Below are positions 33,077 through 41,906 of a DNA stretch of 64,000 nucleotides, piece by piece. Source of the DNA: an uncultured Bacteroidales bacterium (GTDB lineage Bacteria > Bacteroidota > Bacteroidia > Bacteroidales > Paludibacteraceae); the NCBI GenBank assembly GCA_900316005.1, contig ONBH01000022.1:1-64000 (forward strand), given 5' to 3'. How positions within the stretch are numbered: position 1 is the stretch's first letter; every line of letters starts with the position of its first letter. Under the pieces are notes generated by a model. That model did not search any database and was not told where the DNA came from. It worked only from the letters and a program-made list of their open reading frames with translations. Both the position numbers and the translations under genes were made by a program.

Positions 33077-34063
33077 ATGTTTAGTATCTTCGAGTTTGTT
33101 ATGATTATGCTGTTGGTCATCGTGCTGATAGTGTTCTTTTACTATGTACCCTTCATGTTGTGGATTAACGCCCAAGTCAGCGGCGTTCGTATCTCACTGG
33201 TACAGCTATTCCTGATGCGCATCCGTAAGGTGCCGCCTACACAGATTGTAAACTGCCTGATTGAGGCCCACAAAGCCGGTCTGACGGATGTGAAACGCGA
33301 TGGACTGGAGGCTCACTATCTGGCCGGCGGTCATATCAACCGCGTGGTACACGCCCTGGTGAGTGCGTCGAAAGCTAATATTCAGTTGCCCTTCCAGATG
33401 GCGACTGCCATTGACCTGGCCGGTCGTGATGTGTTTGAAGCCGTGCAGATGTCGGTGAACCCCAAGGTGATTGACACTCCGCCCGTGACGGCTGTAGCCA
33501 AGGATGGTATTCAACTTATTGCCAAGGCACGTGTGACCGTGCGCGCCAATATCCGTCAGTTAGTCGGTGGTGCCGGCGAGGACACCGTTCTGGCCCGTGT
33601 AGGCGAAGGTATCGTCAGTTCAATCGGTTCGGCAGAAAGCCATAAATTGGTTCTGGAAAACCCGGACAGCATCTCGAAGTTAGTACTATCGAAGGGTCTG
33701 GATGCCGGAACAGCATTTGAGATACTCTCTATTGATATAGCTGATATCGATGTAGGTAAGAACATCGGTGCCCAATTGCAGATGGATCAGGCAGAGGCAG
33801 ACAAGAATATCGCCCAAGCCAAGGCTGAGGAACGCCGCGCGATGGCGATTGCCAACGAGCAGGAGATGAAGGCGAAGGCTCAGGAAGCGCGCGCCAAAGT
33901 TATTGAGGCTGAGGCACTCGTACCGCAGGCCATGGCTGACGCATTCCGCAACGGCAACCTGGGTATCATGGACTACTACCGTATGCAGAACATGCAGGCC
34001 GACACGTCCATGCGCGAAGCTATCGCTCGCCCGGAAGCAAGTGCTACGCAGAAGAAGAAATAA
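33077..34063 (+). CDS. floA: Flotillin-like protein FloA
   Basis: FloA is a bacterial flotillin that organises functional membrane microdomains. The 328-residue protein has one N-terminal hydrophobic segment (about 5-27, [21 protein letters not shown]), the SPFH-like domain ([54 protein letters not shown]) and a C-terminal Ala/Glu-rich coiled coil ([38 protein letters not shown]). It is in the same unit as the NfeD gene, a known pairing. Confidence 0.95.
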   Translation: MFSIFEFVMIMLLVIVLIVFFYYVPFMLWINAQVSGVRISLVQLFLMRIRKVPPTQIVNCLIEAHKAGLTDVKRDGLEAHYLAGGHINRVVHALVSASKANIQLPFQMATAIDLAGRDVFEAVQMSVNPKVIDTPPVTAVAKDGIQLIAKARVTVRANIRQLVGGAGEDTVLARVGEGIVSSIGSAESHKLVLENPDSISKLVLSKGLDAGTAFEILSIDIADIDVGKNIGAQLQMDQAEADKNIAQAKAEERRAMAIANEQEMKAKAQEARAKVIEAEALVPQAMADAFRNGNLGIMDYYRMQNMQADTSMREAIARPEASATQKKK

Positions 34064-34087
34064 ATCATACAAATCGTCAAATCGTTT

Positions 34088-34903
34088 GTGTTTCGCGTAG
34101 CATTATTGCAATATCCGATTCTATGGGCAGACAAGGAGGCTAACTTGTCGCTAGTCGAACGCCGTATCCGCCGCCTGAAGGGCAAGGCGGATGTGGCTTT
34201 GCTGCCTGAGATGTTCTCCACAGGGTTCTGTACCAACCGTCCGGACCTGGCAGAACCGACTGACGGGCGGACGATGGAGAGGCTGAAACGATTGAGCCAT
34301 CAAACCGGCGTGGCGATTGCCTCGTCGTTCATCTGCAGCGAAGAGACCGAGACGCACCTGAACGGCCGGATACAGACGCAGACCCAACTATTCAACCGCG
34401 GTTTCTTTGTCCGTCCCAACGGCGATGTCACCTATGTGGATAAGGCGCACCTATACGCGCACGGGGGAGAAGATCGTTTTTTTGCGGCAGGCAAAGAGAG
34501 AACCATCATTGAATATATGGGCGTCAAGATGCGCCTGATTATCTGCTACGATCTGCGTTTCCCGCTCTGGGCACGTCAGGAGCAGGATAATCTGTACGAC
34601 ATACTGCTGGTAGTAGCCAATTGGCCGGAGATCCGTATCCAGTATTGGGACGCCCTCATCCAGGCGCGGGCTACGGAGAATCAGAGTTATATCGCTGCGG
34701 TTAATCCTGTGGGCGATGACGGATTAGGGCTCCATTACAACGGACACAGCATCGCCTACGACACACACCTCAGCCCCTTGGCACGTTTCCGCAACAACGA
34801 ACAGGGTACCCGTATCGCTGAGTTTGATATAGCCAAACTGCACCATTTCCGCGAGGTATTGCCCCTATGGCGAGATGCGGACAGATTTAATTTAAAGAAT
34901 TAA
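34088..34903 (+). CDS. Nitrilase-family amidohydrolase (omega-amidase-like)
   Basis: The 271-residue protein has the three catalytic residues of the nitrilase superfamily: Glu in LLPEMFSTGF, Lys in YVDKAHLY and Cys in LIICYDLRFPLWAR. FSTGF and HLYAHGGED resemble omega-amidase/YafV enzymes that deamidate 2-oxoglutaramate or 2-oxosuccinamate. The only start near the conserved FRVALLQYPILW is GTG 34088. The stop lies in AT-rich heptad DNA that runs on into the gap before recJ. Confidence 0.9.
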   Translation: MFRVALLQYPILWADKEANLSLVERRIRRLKGKADVALLPEMFSTGFCTNRPDLAEPTDGRTMERLKRLSHQTGVAIASSFICSEETETHLNGRIQTQTQLFNRGFFVRPNGDVTYVDKAHLYAHGGEDRFFAAGKERTIIEYMGVKMRLIICYDLRFPLWARQEQDNLYDILLVVANWPEIRIQYWDALIQARATENQSYIAAVNPVGDDGLGLHYNGHSIAYDTHLSPLARFRNNEQGTRIAEFDIAKLHHFREVLPLWRDADRFNLKN

Positions 34904-34906
34904 ATT

Positions 34907-34941
34907 ATTTAAGATTTAAAATTTATGATTTAAGATTTACG
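34907..34941 (+). repeat. Heptanucleotide array ATTTAAG
   Basis: ATTTAAG, ATTTAAA, ATTTATG, ATTTAAG, ATTTACG in exact register directly upstream of the extended recJ reading frame. Confidence 0.93.
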
Positions 34942-34982
34942 TTATAACGAAGACTATCGAATACACTTGGGAAATATGGCAG

Positions 34983-36677
34983 ATGAGTGAGGAACAGCAA
35001 AGGCTGTGCGAATACCTCGCCCGTGAGCTCAAGATTAGTGAGCCCTCTGCGCGTATGCTGGTACGTCGCGGTATTCAGACGCCCGATGAGGCGCGCTCCT
35101 ACGTGCGTCCGTCGTTGGGTGAACTACACGACCCCTACCTGATGAAAGACATGTACAATGCCGTTTCACGACTGGAAATGGCTCTGCGCGAGGGGGAGAA
35201 GATTCTGGTGTATGGCGACTACGATGTGGATGGTACGACAGCCGTTGCGCTGATGTACCGTTTTCTCTCAACACTGACCGACAAACTGGATTTCTACATT
35301 CCCGACCGTTATACAGAAGGCTATGGCATCTCGTTCCGCGGTATCGACTACGCCAAGCAGGAGGGCTGCACGCTGATCATCGCCCTCGACTGCGGCATCA
35401 AAGCGGTGGATAAGGTAGAATATGCACGTCAGCGGGGCATCGATTTCATCATCTGCGACCATCACACGCCCGGCGAAACCCTGCCGGAAGCCATTGCGGT
35501 ACTGAACATGAAGCGTAAGGATTGTTCGTATCCGTACAAGGAGCTGTCAGGCTGCGGCGTGGGATTCAAACTGGTGCAGGCTTACGCCATTCGGCACGGG
35601 TTGAGTGAGTCGGATTTTGTTGACCTATTGCCCTTGTTGGCTATGTCAATCGCCTCAGACGTAGTACCCATGACGGGTGAGAATCGAATTCTGGCCTACT
35701 ACGGCCTCAAGCAAATCAATAAAGCTCCTTCCGTCGGGCTGAAGAGCCTATTCCGCGTAGCGGGCATAGGCGAAGAGGGACGACGCATCAATATACAGGA
35801 CTTGGTTTATAAGATTGGTCCGCGCATCAATGCCAGCGGGCGAATGCACTCAGCCATAGAGGCAGTCAAACTGCTTATTGCGACCGACGAAGCCGAGGCG
35901 CAACGGCTGGCGGATATCATCAATACCAGCAATAACGAACGGCGCGAGTTTGATAACACTACCCGCGACGAGGCGTTGCAGATACTGAGTGAAGATCCCG
36001 ACAATGCGCAACGCTACACCACGGTGGTCTATGCGCCCCATTGGCACAAGGGTGTAGTAGGCATTGTAGCCAGCAGACTGACGGAAACATTCTACCGCCC
36101 GACAATCGTCTTAACACGCAGCGATGACGGGCTATTATCCGGTTCGGCCAGGAGTGTAGGCGGCTTTGATATCTATAGCGCCATTGATTCGTGCCGCGAG
36201 TTGCTGACCAATTTTGGCGGTCATCGTTTTGCCGCCGGCTTGGGTCTGCGTGAGGAAGATCTGCCGGAGTTCAAACGGCGATTTGAGCACTATGTAGCAG
36301 AACACATCCTGCCCGAACAGCGGTATCCGACCATTGAAGCCGAACAGGAGATAGCTTTTGGTGATATTGATTACCAGTTCTTCAATATTCTCCGCCACCT
36401 TGAGCCCTTCGGTCCCGATAACCCGCGGCCGGTCTTTGTAACACGTAATGTCATCAACAACCATGGTACGCGGCGCGTAGGCAAGACCGGTGAACACCTC
36501 CGGCTGGATGTCACGGACCGCACCGCAGCTATCAGCGGCATCGGATTCGGCATGGGCGAAGCGGCACTACATCTGCAGAACGGTAATGCCGTGGACCTCT
36601 GCTACGAGTTGGAGGAGAATACCTTCAACGGGCGTACGTCTATACAAATGAATGTGCAAGACATCAAATTGATGTGA
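34983..36677 (+). CDS. recJ: Single-stranded-DNA-specific exonuclease RecJ
   Basis: RecJ is a 5'-3' ssDNA exonuclease in recombination and mismatch repair. From ATG 34983 it has 564 residues. DHH motifs: ILVYGDYDVDGTTAVALMYRF, IIALDCGIKAVD, FIICDHHTPGE; DHHA1 region with SGSARSVGGFDIYSAIDSC and GGHRFAAGLGL; OB-fold at the end. The reading frame stays open upstream to 34929 and encodes TKTIEYTWEIWQ, which looks like the conserved Trp-containing RecJ N-terminus, but only ATA, ATT or GTT codons are there, so the true start is unclear. Confidence 0.95.
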   Translation: MSEEQQRLCEYLARELKISEPSARMLVRRGIQTPDEARSYVRPSLGELHDPYLMKDMYNAVSRLEMALREGEKILVYGDYDVDGTTAVALMYRFLSTLTDKLDFYIPDRYTEGYGISFRGIDYAKQEGCTLIIALDCGIKAVDKVEYARQRGIDFIICDHHTPGETLPEAIAVLNMKRKDCSYPYKELSGCGVGFKLVQAYAIRHGLSESDFVDLLPLLAMSIASDVVPMTGENRILAYYGLKQINKAPSVGLKSLFRVAGIGEEGRRINIQDLVYKIGPRINASGRMHSAIEAVKLLIATDEAEAQRLADIINTSNNERREFDNTTRDEALQILSEDPDNAQRYTTVVYAPHWHKGVVGIVASRLTETFYRPTIVLTRSDDGLLSGSARSVGGFDIYSAIDSCRELLTNFGGHRFAAGLGLREEDLPEFKRRFEHYVAEHILPEQRYPTIEAEQEIAFGDIDYQFFNILRHLEPFGPDNPRPVFVTRNVINNHGTRRVGKTGEHLRLDVTDRTAAISGIGFGMGEAALHLQNGNAVDLCYELEENTFNGRTSIQMNVQDIKLM

Positions 36678-36700
36678 CATCCCGAAACTTCAATTCGATG

Positions 36701-36773
36701 ATTTAAGATTTAAAATTTAAGATTTAAAATTGTAAATCGTCCAATCGTAAAATTGTAAATCGTCCAATCGTAA
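36701..36773 (+). repeat. Composite heptad array ATTTAAG to ATCGTAAA
   Basis: Four ATTTAAG/ATTTAAA units turn into ATTGTAA, ATCGTCCA, ATCGTAAA, ATTGTAA, ATCGTCCA, ATCGTAA (7-8 bp), ending 6 bp before the tdk ATG. It joins two array types in one tract. Confidence 0.92.
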
Positions 36774-36779
36774 ATATAT

Positions 36780-37391
36780 ATGATGTTTTCCGAAAGAGAC
36801 ACACAAGGTCCTGCACAACGCAGGGGTAGTATCGAAGTGGTATGCGGTTCGATGTTCTCGGGCAAAACCGAAGAACTCATCCGCCGCATGAAACGTGCAC
36901 AGTTTGCCAAACAGCGTGTGGAGATCTTCAAGCCCTCTATCGATGTACGTTACAGCGTAGAGGATGTGGTGAGTCATGACCATAATGTGATTCAGTCCAC
37001 TCCTGTGGATTCGTCGCAGAATATCCTGCTGCTGGCCAATGATATTGATGTAGTCGGAATTGACGAGGCGCAATTTTTTGATATGGGTATCGTGGATGTG
37101 TGCAACCAACTGGCGCAACGGGGTATCCGCGTCATCGTGGCCGGTCTGGATATGGACTTCAAGGGCGTACCATTCGGTCCGATGCCGGCATTGATGGCGA
37201 TAGCCGAAGACGTATATAAGACCCATGCTATCTGTGTGCATTGCGGCAATCTGGCATACGTCAGTCACCGTCTGGTAGCCAGCGAGAAACGGGTGCTACT
37301 GGGTGAGACCGATTCGTACGAACCGCTATGTCGCGCCTGCTACGAGAAAGCCGTTCAAATGGAAAATGCAAAATTGAAAATGGAAAATTGA
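36780..37391 (+). CDS. tdk: Thymidine kinase
   Basis: Tdk phosphorylates thymidine to dTMP in salvage. The 203-residue type II enzyme has the P-loop [27 protein letters not shown] (Walker B), the lasso loop and zinc ribbon cysteines CVHCGNLA and CRACYEK. The usual protein would end at about CYEKA; here the last ten residues [10 protein letters not shown] and the stop are encoded by TGGAAAA-type heptads, so the C-terminus has been extended by the repeat. ATG 36780 or 36783 is the start. Confidence 0.95.
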   Translation: MMFSERDTQGPAQRRGSIEVVCGSMFSGKTEELIRRMKRAQFAKQRVEIFKPSIDVRYSVEDVVSHDHNVIQSTPVDSSQNILLLANDIDVVGIDEAQFFDMGIVDVCNQLAQRGIRVIVAGLDMDFKGVPFGPMPALMAIAEDVYKTHAICVHCGNLAYVSHRLVASEKRVLLGETDSYEPLCRACYEKAVQMENAKLKMEN

Positions 37392-37420
37392 AAATTGTCT
37401 AATCGTCAATTATCAATAAT
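37360..37420 (+). repeat. Heptad tract spanning the tdk end and priA start
   Basis: TGGAAAA, TGCAAAA, TTGAAAA, TGGAAAA, TTGAAAA then TTGTCTA, ATCGTCA and ATTATCAATA cross the tdk stop and the first codons of priA without a gap. Confidence 0.85.
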
Positions 37421-39440
37421 ATTGCCTCTCGCCATCCGTGATACCTACACTTACCGCGTACCGGATAGCATGCCGTGCCCCCGACCGGGCACGCGTGTTT
37501 TAGTACCATTGGCCAAACGCGAGATGGTGGGTATCGTTCTCGGGCAATACAACGGTGAACCGCTACCTGAAGACAAGTTGCGCGACATCATCGAGGTTCT
37601 GGATGCCGAACCTATTCTCACCGAGGAGCAACTGAGACTATGGCAATGGGTGGCAGACTACTATATGTGCCCGATAGGCGATGTGATGTTGGCAGCGCTG
37701 CCCAACAAAGCCAATGACAGACAGTATGTTCTGGCGGACACCTCGCGCCGAAGAGTTAAGTTGCCCGAATACAAGGGCGAGACCTATCCACCCCACCCGC
37801 TGGATGACCAGCAGACCGAGGCGCTGCGACGTATCCGTCAGGAATGGCAGAGGCACGATGTGGTACTACTACACGGCGTGACATCTTCGGGTAAGACAGA
37901 GGTGTATATCCACCTTATATTGGAGGCCCTGGAACGCGGTCAGCAGGTTTTGTATCTTGTACCCGAGATTGCCCTGACGGCCCAACTGACCGACCGTCTG
38001 CAGCGCGTATTCGGCAGCCGGCTCTCCGTGTACCACTCGCGCATATCGGATGCGCAACGCATGGAATTGTACCGGCAGTTGATTCTGACAAACGAACCCC
38101 GCCTGATTGTAGGTGCGCGTTCGGCGGTATTCCTCCCGTTGCGTAATGCGGGACTACTGATTGTGGATGAAGAACACGAACCATCCTACAAGCAGCAAGA
38201 CCCGGCTCCGCGGTACCACGCACGCTCACTGGCAGCGGTACGAGCGAGGCTCTTAGGCGCCAAAGTGCTCTTCGGCACAGCAACGCCCTCCATCGAGACC
38301 TACTACAATGCGCTGACCGGCAAATATGGTTTGGTGGAGATGAAACGACGTTTTCAGGGACTTCAGTTACCCCGTATCACCCTCATCGATTTGCAGCGCC
38401 AGTACCACCGCAAGGAGATGTACCAACATTTCTCTGACCCGTTGGTGATGCGTATTCGCGAGGAATTGAGCAAGCACAAACAGATTATTCTATTCCAGAA
38501 CCGACGCGGCTACGCACCATACGTACAATGTAATGCCTGCGGCTATGTGCCCAAGTGCCCGGACTGCGATGTGAGCCTCACACTCCATAAGGCCACCACG
38601 TATGACGCGCGCTGTTCACGCCTGGTATGCCACTACTGCGGCAGCACCACGCCCCTACCGACGGTCTGCCCCGAGTGCGGCGGTGAGATGCGGATTCACG
38701 GATTCGGTACCGAACGCATTGAGGACGAGGTGTATGGCCTATTCCCCGAAGCACGCGTAGCACGCATGGATTTGGATACCACCCGCCGCAAGGATGATTA
38801 TCAGTCCATCCTATCCGCCTTTGCTGCGCACGAGGTGGATATACTGATCGGTACACAGATGGTGACCAAGGGGCTGCACTTTGATAATGTCAGCTTGGTG
38901 GCAGTACTCAATGCCGATTCGCTACTCACACAGCCTACGTTCCGCAGTTATGAGCGAGCCTACCATATGTTGGAGCAGGTCAGTGGTCGTGCAGGCCGTA
39001 CACGCACAGAGGAAGCGGATAGCGCGGAGGTATTCATACAGACCTTCGACCCCAAGCATCCCGTCTTTGACTGGGTGATACGGCATGATTACGAAGCTAT
39101 GTACAGCGAGCAGATTGCCGAGCGCGAGAGTTTTCGGTATCCTCCCTTCACGCGCCTCATCACCATTACCCTGCGTCACCGCCATGATGAGACGGTCGAA
39201 CGGGCTGCGCAGACACTGCGTGACAGACTCAAAGCGGTATTCGGGCAACGCTGTTCGGATGTTATCTTACCTTCCATCTCACGCGTGCAGACCAAACATA
39301 TTCGCTGCCTGCAACTCCGCATTGAGGCCAACGCCTCCATAGCCCGAGCCAAAGCCATGCTGCGTCCGCACCTGGAGGCCCTCACAAGCGAAGCAGCATT
39401 CCGAACGGTCGAGATTCTACCCGACATAGACCCGCAATAA
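37395..39440 (+). CDS. priA: Primosomal protein N' (PriA helicase)
   Basis: PriA restarts stalled replication forks. The 681-residue protein has the 3'-DNA-binding domain (LPLAIRDTYTYRVPD), DEAD-like helicase motifs (LLHGVTSSGKTEVYIHLI, IVDEEHEPSYKQQD, LFGTATPSIETYY), the zinc-binding insert (CNACGYVPKCPDCDVSL, CHYCGSTTPLPTVCPECG) and QVSGRAGRTRTE. No ATG is near; TTG 37395 gives the conserved strand LSIILPLA, which is itself encoded by heptad-like DNA. TTG 37422 is the alternative. It begins 3 bp after the tdk stop. Confidence 0.95.
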   Translation: MSNRQLSIILPLAIRDTYTYRVPDSMPCPRPGTRVLVPLAKREMVGIVLGQYNGEPLPEDKLRDIIEVLDAEPILTEEQLRLWQWVADYYMCPIGDVMLAALPNKANDRQYVLADTSRRRVKLPEYKGETYPPHPLDDQQTEALRRIRQEWQRHDVVLLHGVTSSGKTEVYIHLILEALERGQQVLYLVPEIALTAQLTDRLQRVFGSRLSVYHSRISDAQRMELYRQLILTNEPRLIVGARSAVFLPLRNAGLLIVDEEHEPSYKQQDPAPRYHARSLAAVRARLLGAKVLFGTATPSIETYYNALTGKYGLVEMKRRFQGLQLPRITLIDLQRQYHRKEMYQHFSDPLVMRIREELSKHKQIILFQNRRGYAPYVQCNACGYVPKCPDCDVSLTLHKATTYDARCSRLVCHYCGSTTPLPTVCPECGGEMRIHGFGTERIEDEVYGLFPEARVARMDLDTTRRKDDYQSILSAFAAHEVDILIGTQMVTKGLHFDNVSLVAVLNADSLLTQPTFRSYERAYHMLEQVSGRAGRTRTEEADSAEVFIQTFDPKHPVFDWVIRHDYEAMYSEQIAERESFRYPPFTRLITITLRHRHDETVERAAQTLRDRLKAVFGQRCSDVILPSISRVQTKHIRCLQLRIEANASIARAKAMLRPHLEALTSEAAFRTVEILPDIDPQ

Positions 39441-39502
39441 GGGCTAATTTACAAACAAATTGCTTTAAATATCGGCTGAAAAATAAATTTTTGGCTAAAA
39501 TA

Positions 39503-39534
39503 TTTGCGTATATCACTTTTTTTGTGTATCTTTG
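39503..39534 (+). promoter_or_regulatory. Promoter of pta-ackA
   Basis: TTTG 39503-39506, TATCTTTG 39527-39534, spacer 20 bp; leader about 61 nt to the pta ATG. Confidence 0.87.
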
Positions 39535-39599
39535 CACGCTAATTCAATTATAAATTGAAGAAGCACGACAAAAGCTTACGACTAAAAACATTATATACC

Positions 39600-40598
39600 A
39601 TGTCAATTCTTGAACAAATGACCGAACGCGCGCGGAAGAACCCGCAGCGTATCGTATTGCCGGAAGGCGATGAACCCCGTACTCTGGAGGCAGCCAACAT
39701 CCTGCTCCGTGACCAGTTAGCCCAGTTGATTCTGATCGGTTCGCCTGAGAAGATAAATCAGATGGCCCGCGACAACGGCTACGAGTACATCAAGAACGCT
39801 ACTATCTTCGACCCGCAGACAGACCCGAAGATGAAGGAATATGCCAATCTGCTCTTTGAGCTGCGCAAAGCCAAGGGTATGACCGAGGAGGAGGCTGCCA
39901 AGAAAGCACAAGACCCGTTGTACCTGGGTTGTCTGATGATTAAGAATGGCGACGCTGACGGCGAGCTGGCGGGCGCACGCGGCACAACGGCGGACACGAT
40001 TCGTCCGGCTTTCCAGATACTGAAAACCAAACCCGGCGTAAAGATTGTATCGGGCGCGTTCCTGATGTTCACGCCTGCCAAACACTTAGGCGAAGAGGGA
40101 TTCCTGGTATTCGCTGACTGCGCAGTTAATCCGTGTCCTACCGCTGAAGAGCTGGCACAGATAGCCGTTTCCACCGCCGAGACCGCCCGCACCATCGCAG
40201 GCATTGAGCCACGCGTAGCAATGCTGTCGTTCTCAACCAAGGGTAGCGCCAAGCACGAACTCATTGACAAAGTCACCGAGGCAACCCGTATCGCCAAGGA
40301 GCTGGCTCCGGATCTGATGCTGGACGGCGAACTGCAAGCCGATGCCGCTCTCATTGAGGCCGTTGGTGCCAAGAAGGCTCCGGGTAGCCCCGTGGCCGGC
40401 AAGGCGAATGTGCTCGTATTCCCCGACCTACAGGCCGGTAATATCGGTTACAAACTGGTAGAGCGCTTCTCGGGTGCCGATGCTGTTGGTCCTATCCTGC
40501 AAGGTATTGCTGCTCCGGTCAACGACCTCAGTCGTGGATGCAAGGTACAGGATATCGTGCAGATGGTTATTATCACCGCTAACCAAGCGATGAAGTAA
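39600..40598 (+). CDS. pta: Phosphate acetyltransferase
   Basis: Pta converts acetyl-CoA and phosphate to acetyl phosphate, the first step of ATP-yielding acetate formation. From ATG 39600 the protein has 332 residues, the short form without the N-terminal regulatory domains. Signatures: RIVLPEGDEPRTLEAA, GTTADTIRPAFQILKTKPG, FADCAVNPCPTAEELAQIA, MLSFSTKGSAKH and NVLVFPDLQAGNIGYKLVERF. The frame extends 15 codons further up, but MSILEQM is the normal start. ackA follows after a heptad array. Confidence 0.96.
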   Translation: MSILEQMTERARKNPQRIVLPEGDEPRTLEAANILLRDQLAQLILIGSPEKINQMARDNGYEYIKNATIFDPQTDPKMKEYANLLFELRKAKGMTEEEAAKKAQDPLYLGCLMIKNGDADGELAGARGTTADTIRPAFQILKTKPGVKIVSGAFLMFTPAKHLGEEGFLVFADCAVNPCPTAEELAQIAVSTAETARTIAGIEPRVAMLSFSTKGSAKHELIDKVTEATRIAKELAPDLMLDGELQADAALIEAVGAKKAPGSPVAGKANVLVFPDLQAGNIGYKLVERFSGADAVGPILQGIAAPVNDLSRGCKVQDIVQMVIITANQAMK

Positions 40599-40599
40599 G

Positions 40600-40648
40600 T
40601 TGATAGATGATAGTTGAAAATTGAAAATTGATAGTTGAAAATTGAGAA
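40600..40648 (+). repeat. Heptanucleotide array TTGATAG/TTGAAAA
   Basis: TTGATAG, ATGATAG, TTGAAAA twice, TTGATAG, TTGAAAA, TTGAGAA fill the pta-ackA gap, ending two bases before the ackA ATG. Confidence 0.95.
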
Positions 40649-40650
40649 TT

Positions 40651-41844
40651 ATGAAGATATTGGTTTTGAACTGCGGAAGTAGCAGTATTAAGTATAAGCT
40701 CTTTGAGATGGAAACCCGCACCGTTATGGCGCAAGGTGGTGTTGAGAAAATCGGTTTGCCCGACTCGTTCCTGCAAGTCAAGTTGCCCAGTGGCGAAAAG
40801 GTGCGCATTGAGAAACCCATGCCCGAGCATACCATCGGTATTCGTCTGATTTTGGACACCCTGACCGATGAGAAAATCGGTTGCATCAAATCGCTCAACG
40901 AGATTAACGCCGTGGGTCACCGCGTCGTACACGGCGGTGAGAAGTTCAATAAGTCCGTTCTGCTGACGCCTGAGGTGCTGGAGATGGTGGACCGCTGCTC
41001 GGAATTGGCTCCGCTGCACAACCCCGCTAACCTGAAGGGTATCGCGGCTATCACGGAAACCCTGCCCGGCGTTCCGCAGGTAGGCGTGTTCGATACTGCT
41101 TTCCACCAAACCATGCCCGACGAGGCCTATATGTACGCTATTCCCTACGAACTGTATGAGAAATATGCCATCCGCCGCTACGGCTTCCACGGCACGAGCC
41201 ACCGCTATGTATCGGCTCGCGCGTGCGAGTTCCTGGGTATCAAGCCCGAGGGCACCAAGATGGTAACCGCTCATATCGGCAACGGTGGTAGCTGCACAGC
41301 CGTGCTGGATGGTAAGTCTATTGATACATCCATGGGGCTAACGCCGCTGGAAGGCCTGATGATGGGTACGCGTGCCGGTGATCTGGATCTGGGCGCTGCT
41401 ACCTTTATCATGGATAAGGAGGGGTTGACGACCGAACAGTTCTCGAACCTGGTGAACAAGAAATCGGGTCTACTCGGCATCAGCGGTGTATCCAGCGACT
41501 GCCGCGACATCGAAGCCGCCATCAATGCCGGCAATAAGCGTGCAGACCTCGCCCGCCGTATGTTCATCTACCGCGTGAAGAAATATATCGGAGCCTATGC
41601 CGCAGCCATGAATGGCCTGGATGTACTGGTCTTCACCGGCGGTATCGGTGAGAACGACGGCTATATCCGCGGCGAAGTGCTGAAGGGTCTGTCGTACCTC
41701 GGCATCCGTTTCGACGAGCAACTGAATCGCACCACCCGCGGCGAAGAGATGCTCCTCTCCACACCGGATAGCAAGGTTAAGGTCTGCATCATCCCCACCG
41801 ATGAGGAGCTGATGATTGCACTTGATACAGAAGCACTCGTGTAA
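40651..41844 (+). CDS. ackA: Acetate kinase
   Basis: AckA makes ATP and acetate from acetyl phosphate. The 397-residue protein starts MKILVLNCGSSSIKYKLF and has GHRVVHGG, DTAFHQTMP, YGFHGTSHRYV, AHIGNGGSC, DTSMGLTPLEGLMMGTR and FTGGIGEND, all catalytic or signature segments of the ASKHA fold. TTG 40642 in the repeat is a poor alternative start. With pta it points to acetate as a fermentation product. Confidence 0.97.
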   Translation: MKILVLNCGSSSIKYKLFEMETRTVMAQGGVEKIGLPDSFLQVKLPSGEKVRIEKPMPEHTIGIRLILDTLTDEKIGCIKSLNEINAVGHRVVHGGEKFNKSVLLTPEVLEMVDRCSELAPLHNPANLKGIAAITETLPGVPQVGVFDTAFHQTMPDEAYMYAIPYELYEKYAIRRYGFHGTSHRYVSARACEFLGIKPEGTKMVTAHIGNGGSCTAVLDGKSIDTSMGLTPLEGLMMGTRAGDLDLGAATFIMDKEGLTTEQFSNLVNKKSGLLGISGVSSDCRDIEAAINAGNKRADLARRMFIYRVKKYIGAYAAAMNGLDVLVFTGGIGENDGYIRGEVLKGLSYLGIRFDEQLNRTTRGEEMLLSTPDSKVKVCIIPTDEELMIALDTEALV

Positions 41845-41906
41845 GCCAAGGCCCGGGCTATATAGTAGGGCTAATTGAAATTTATCACTATAAAAAGATT
41901 GATGTC

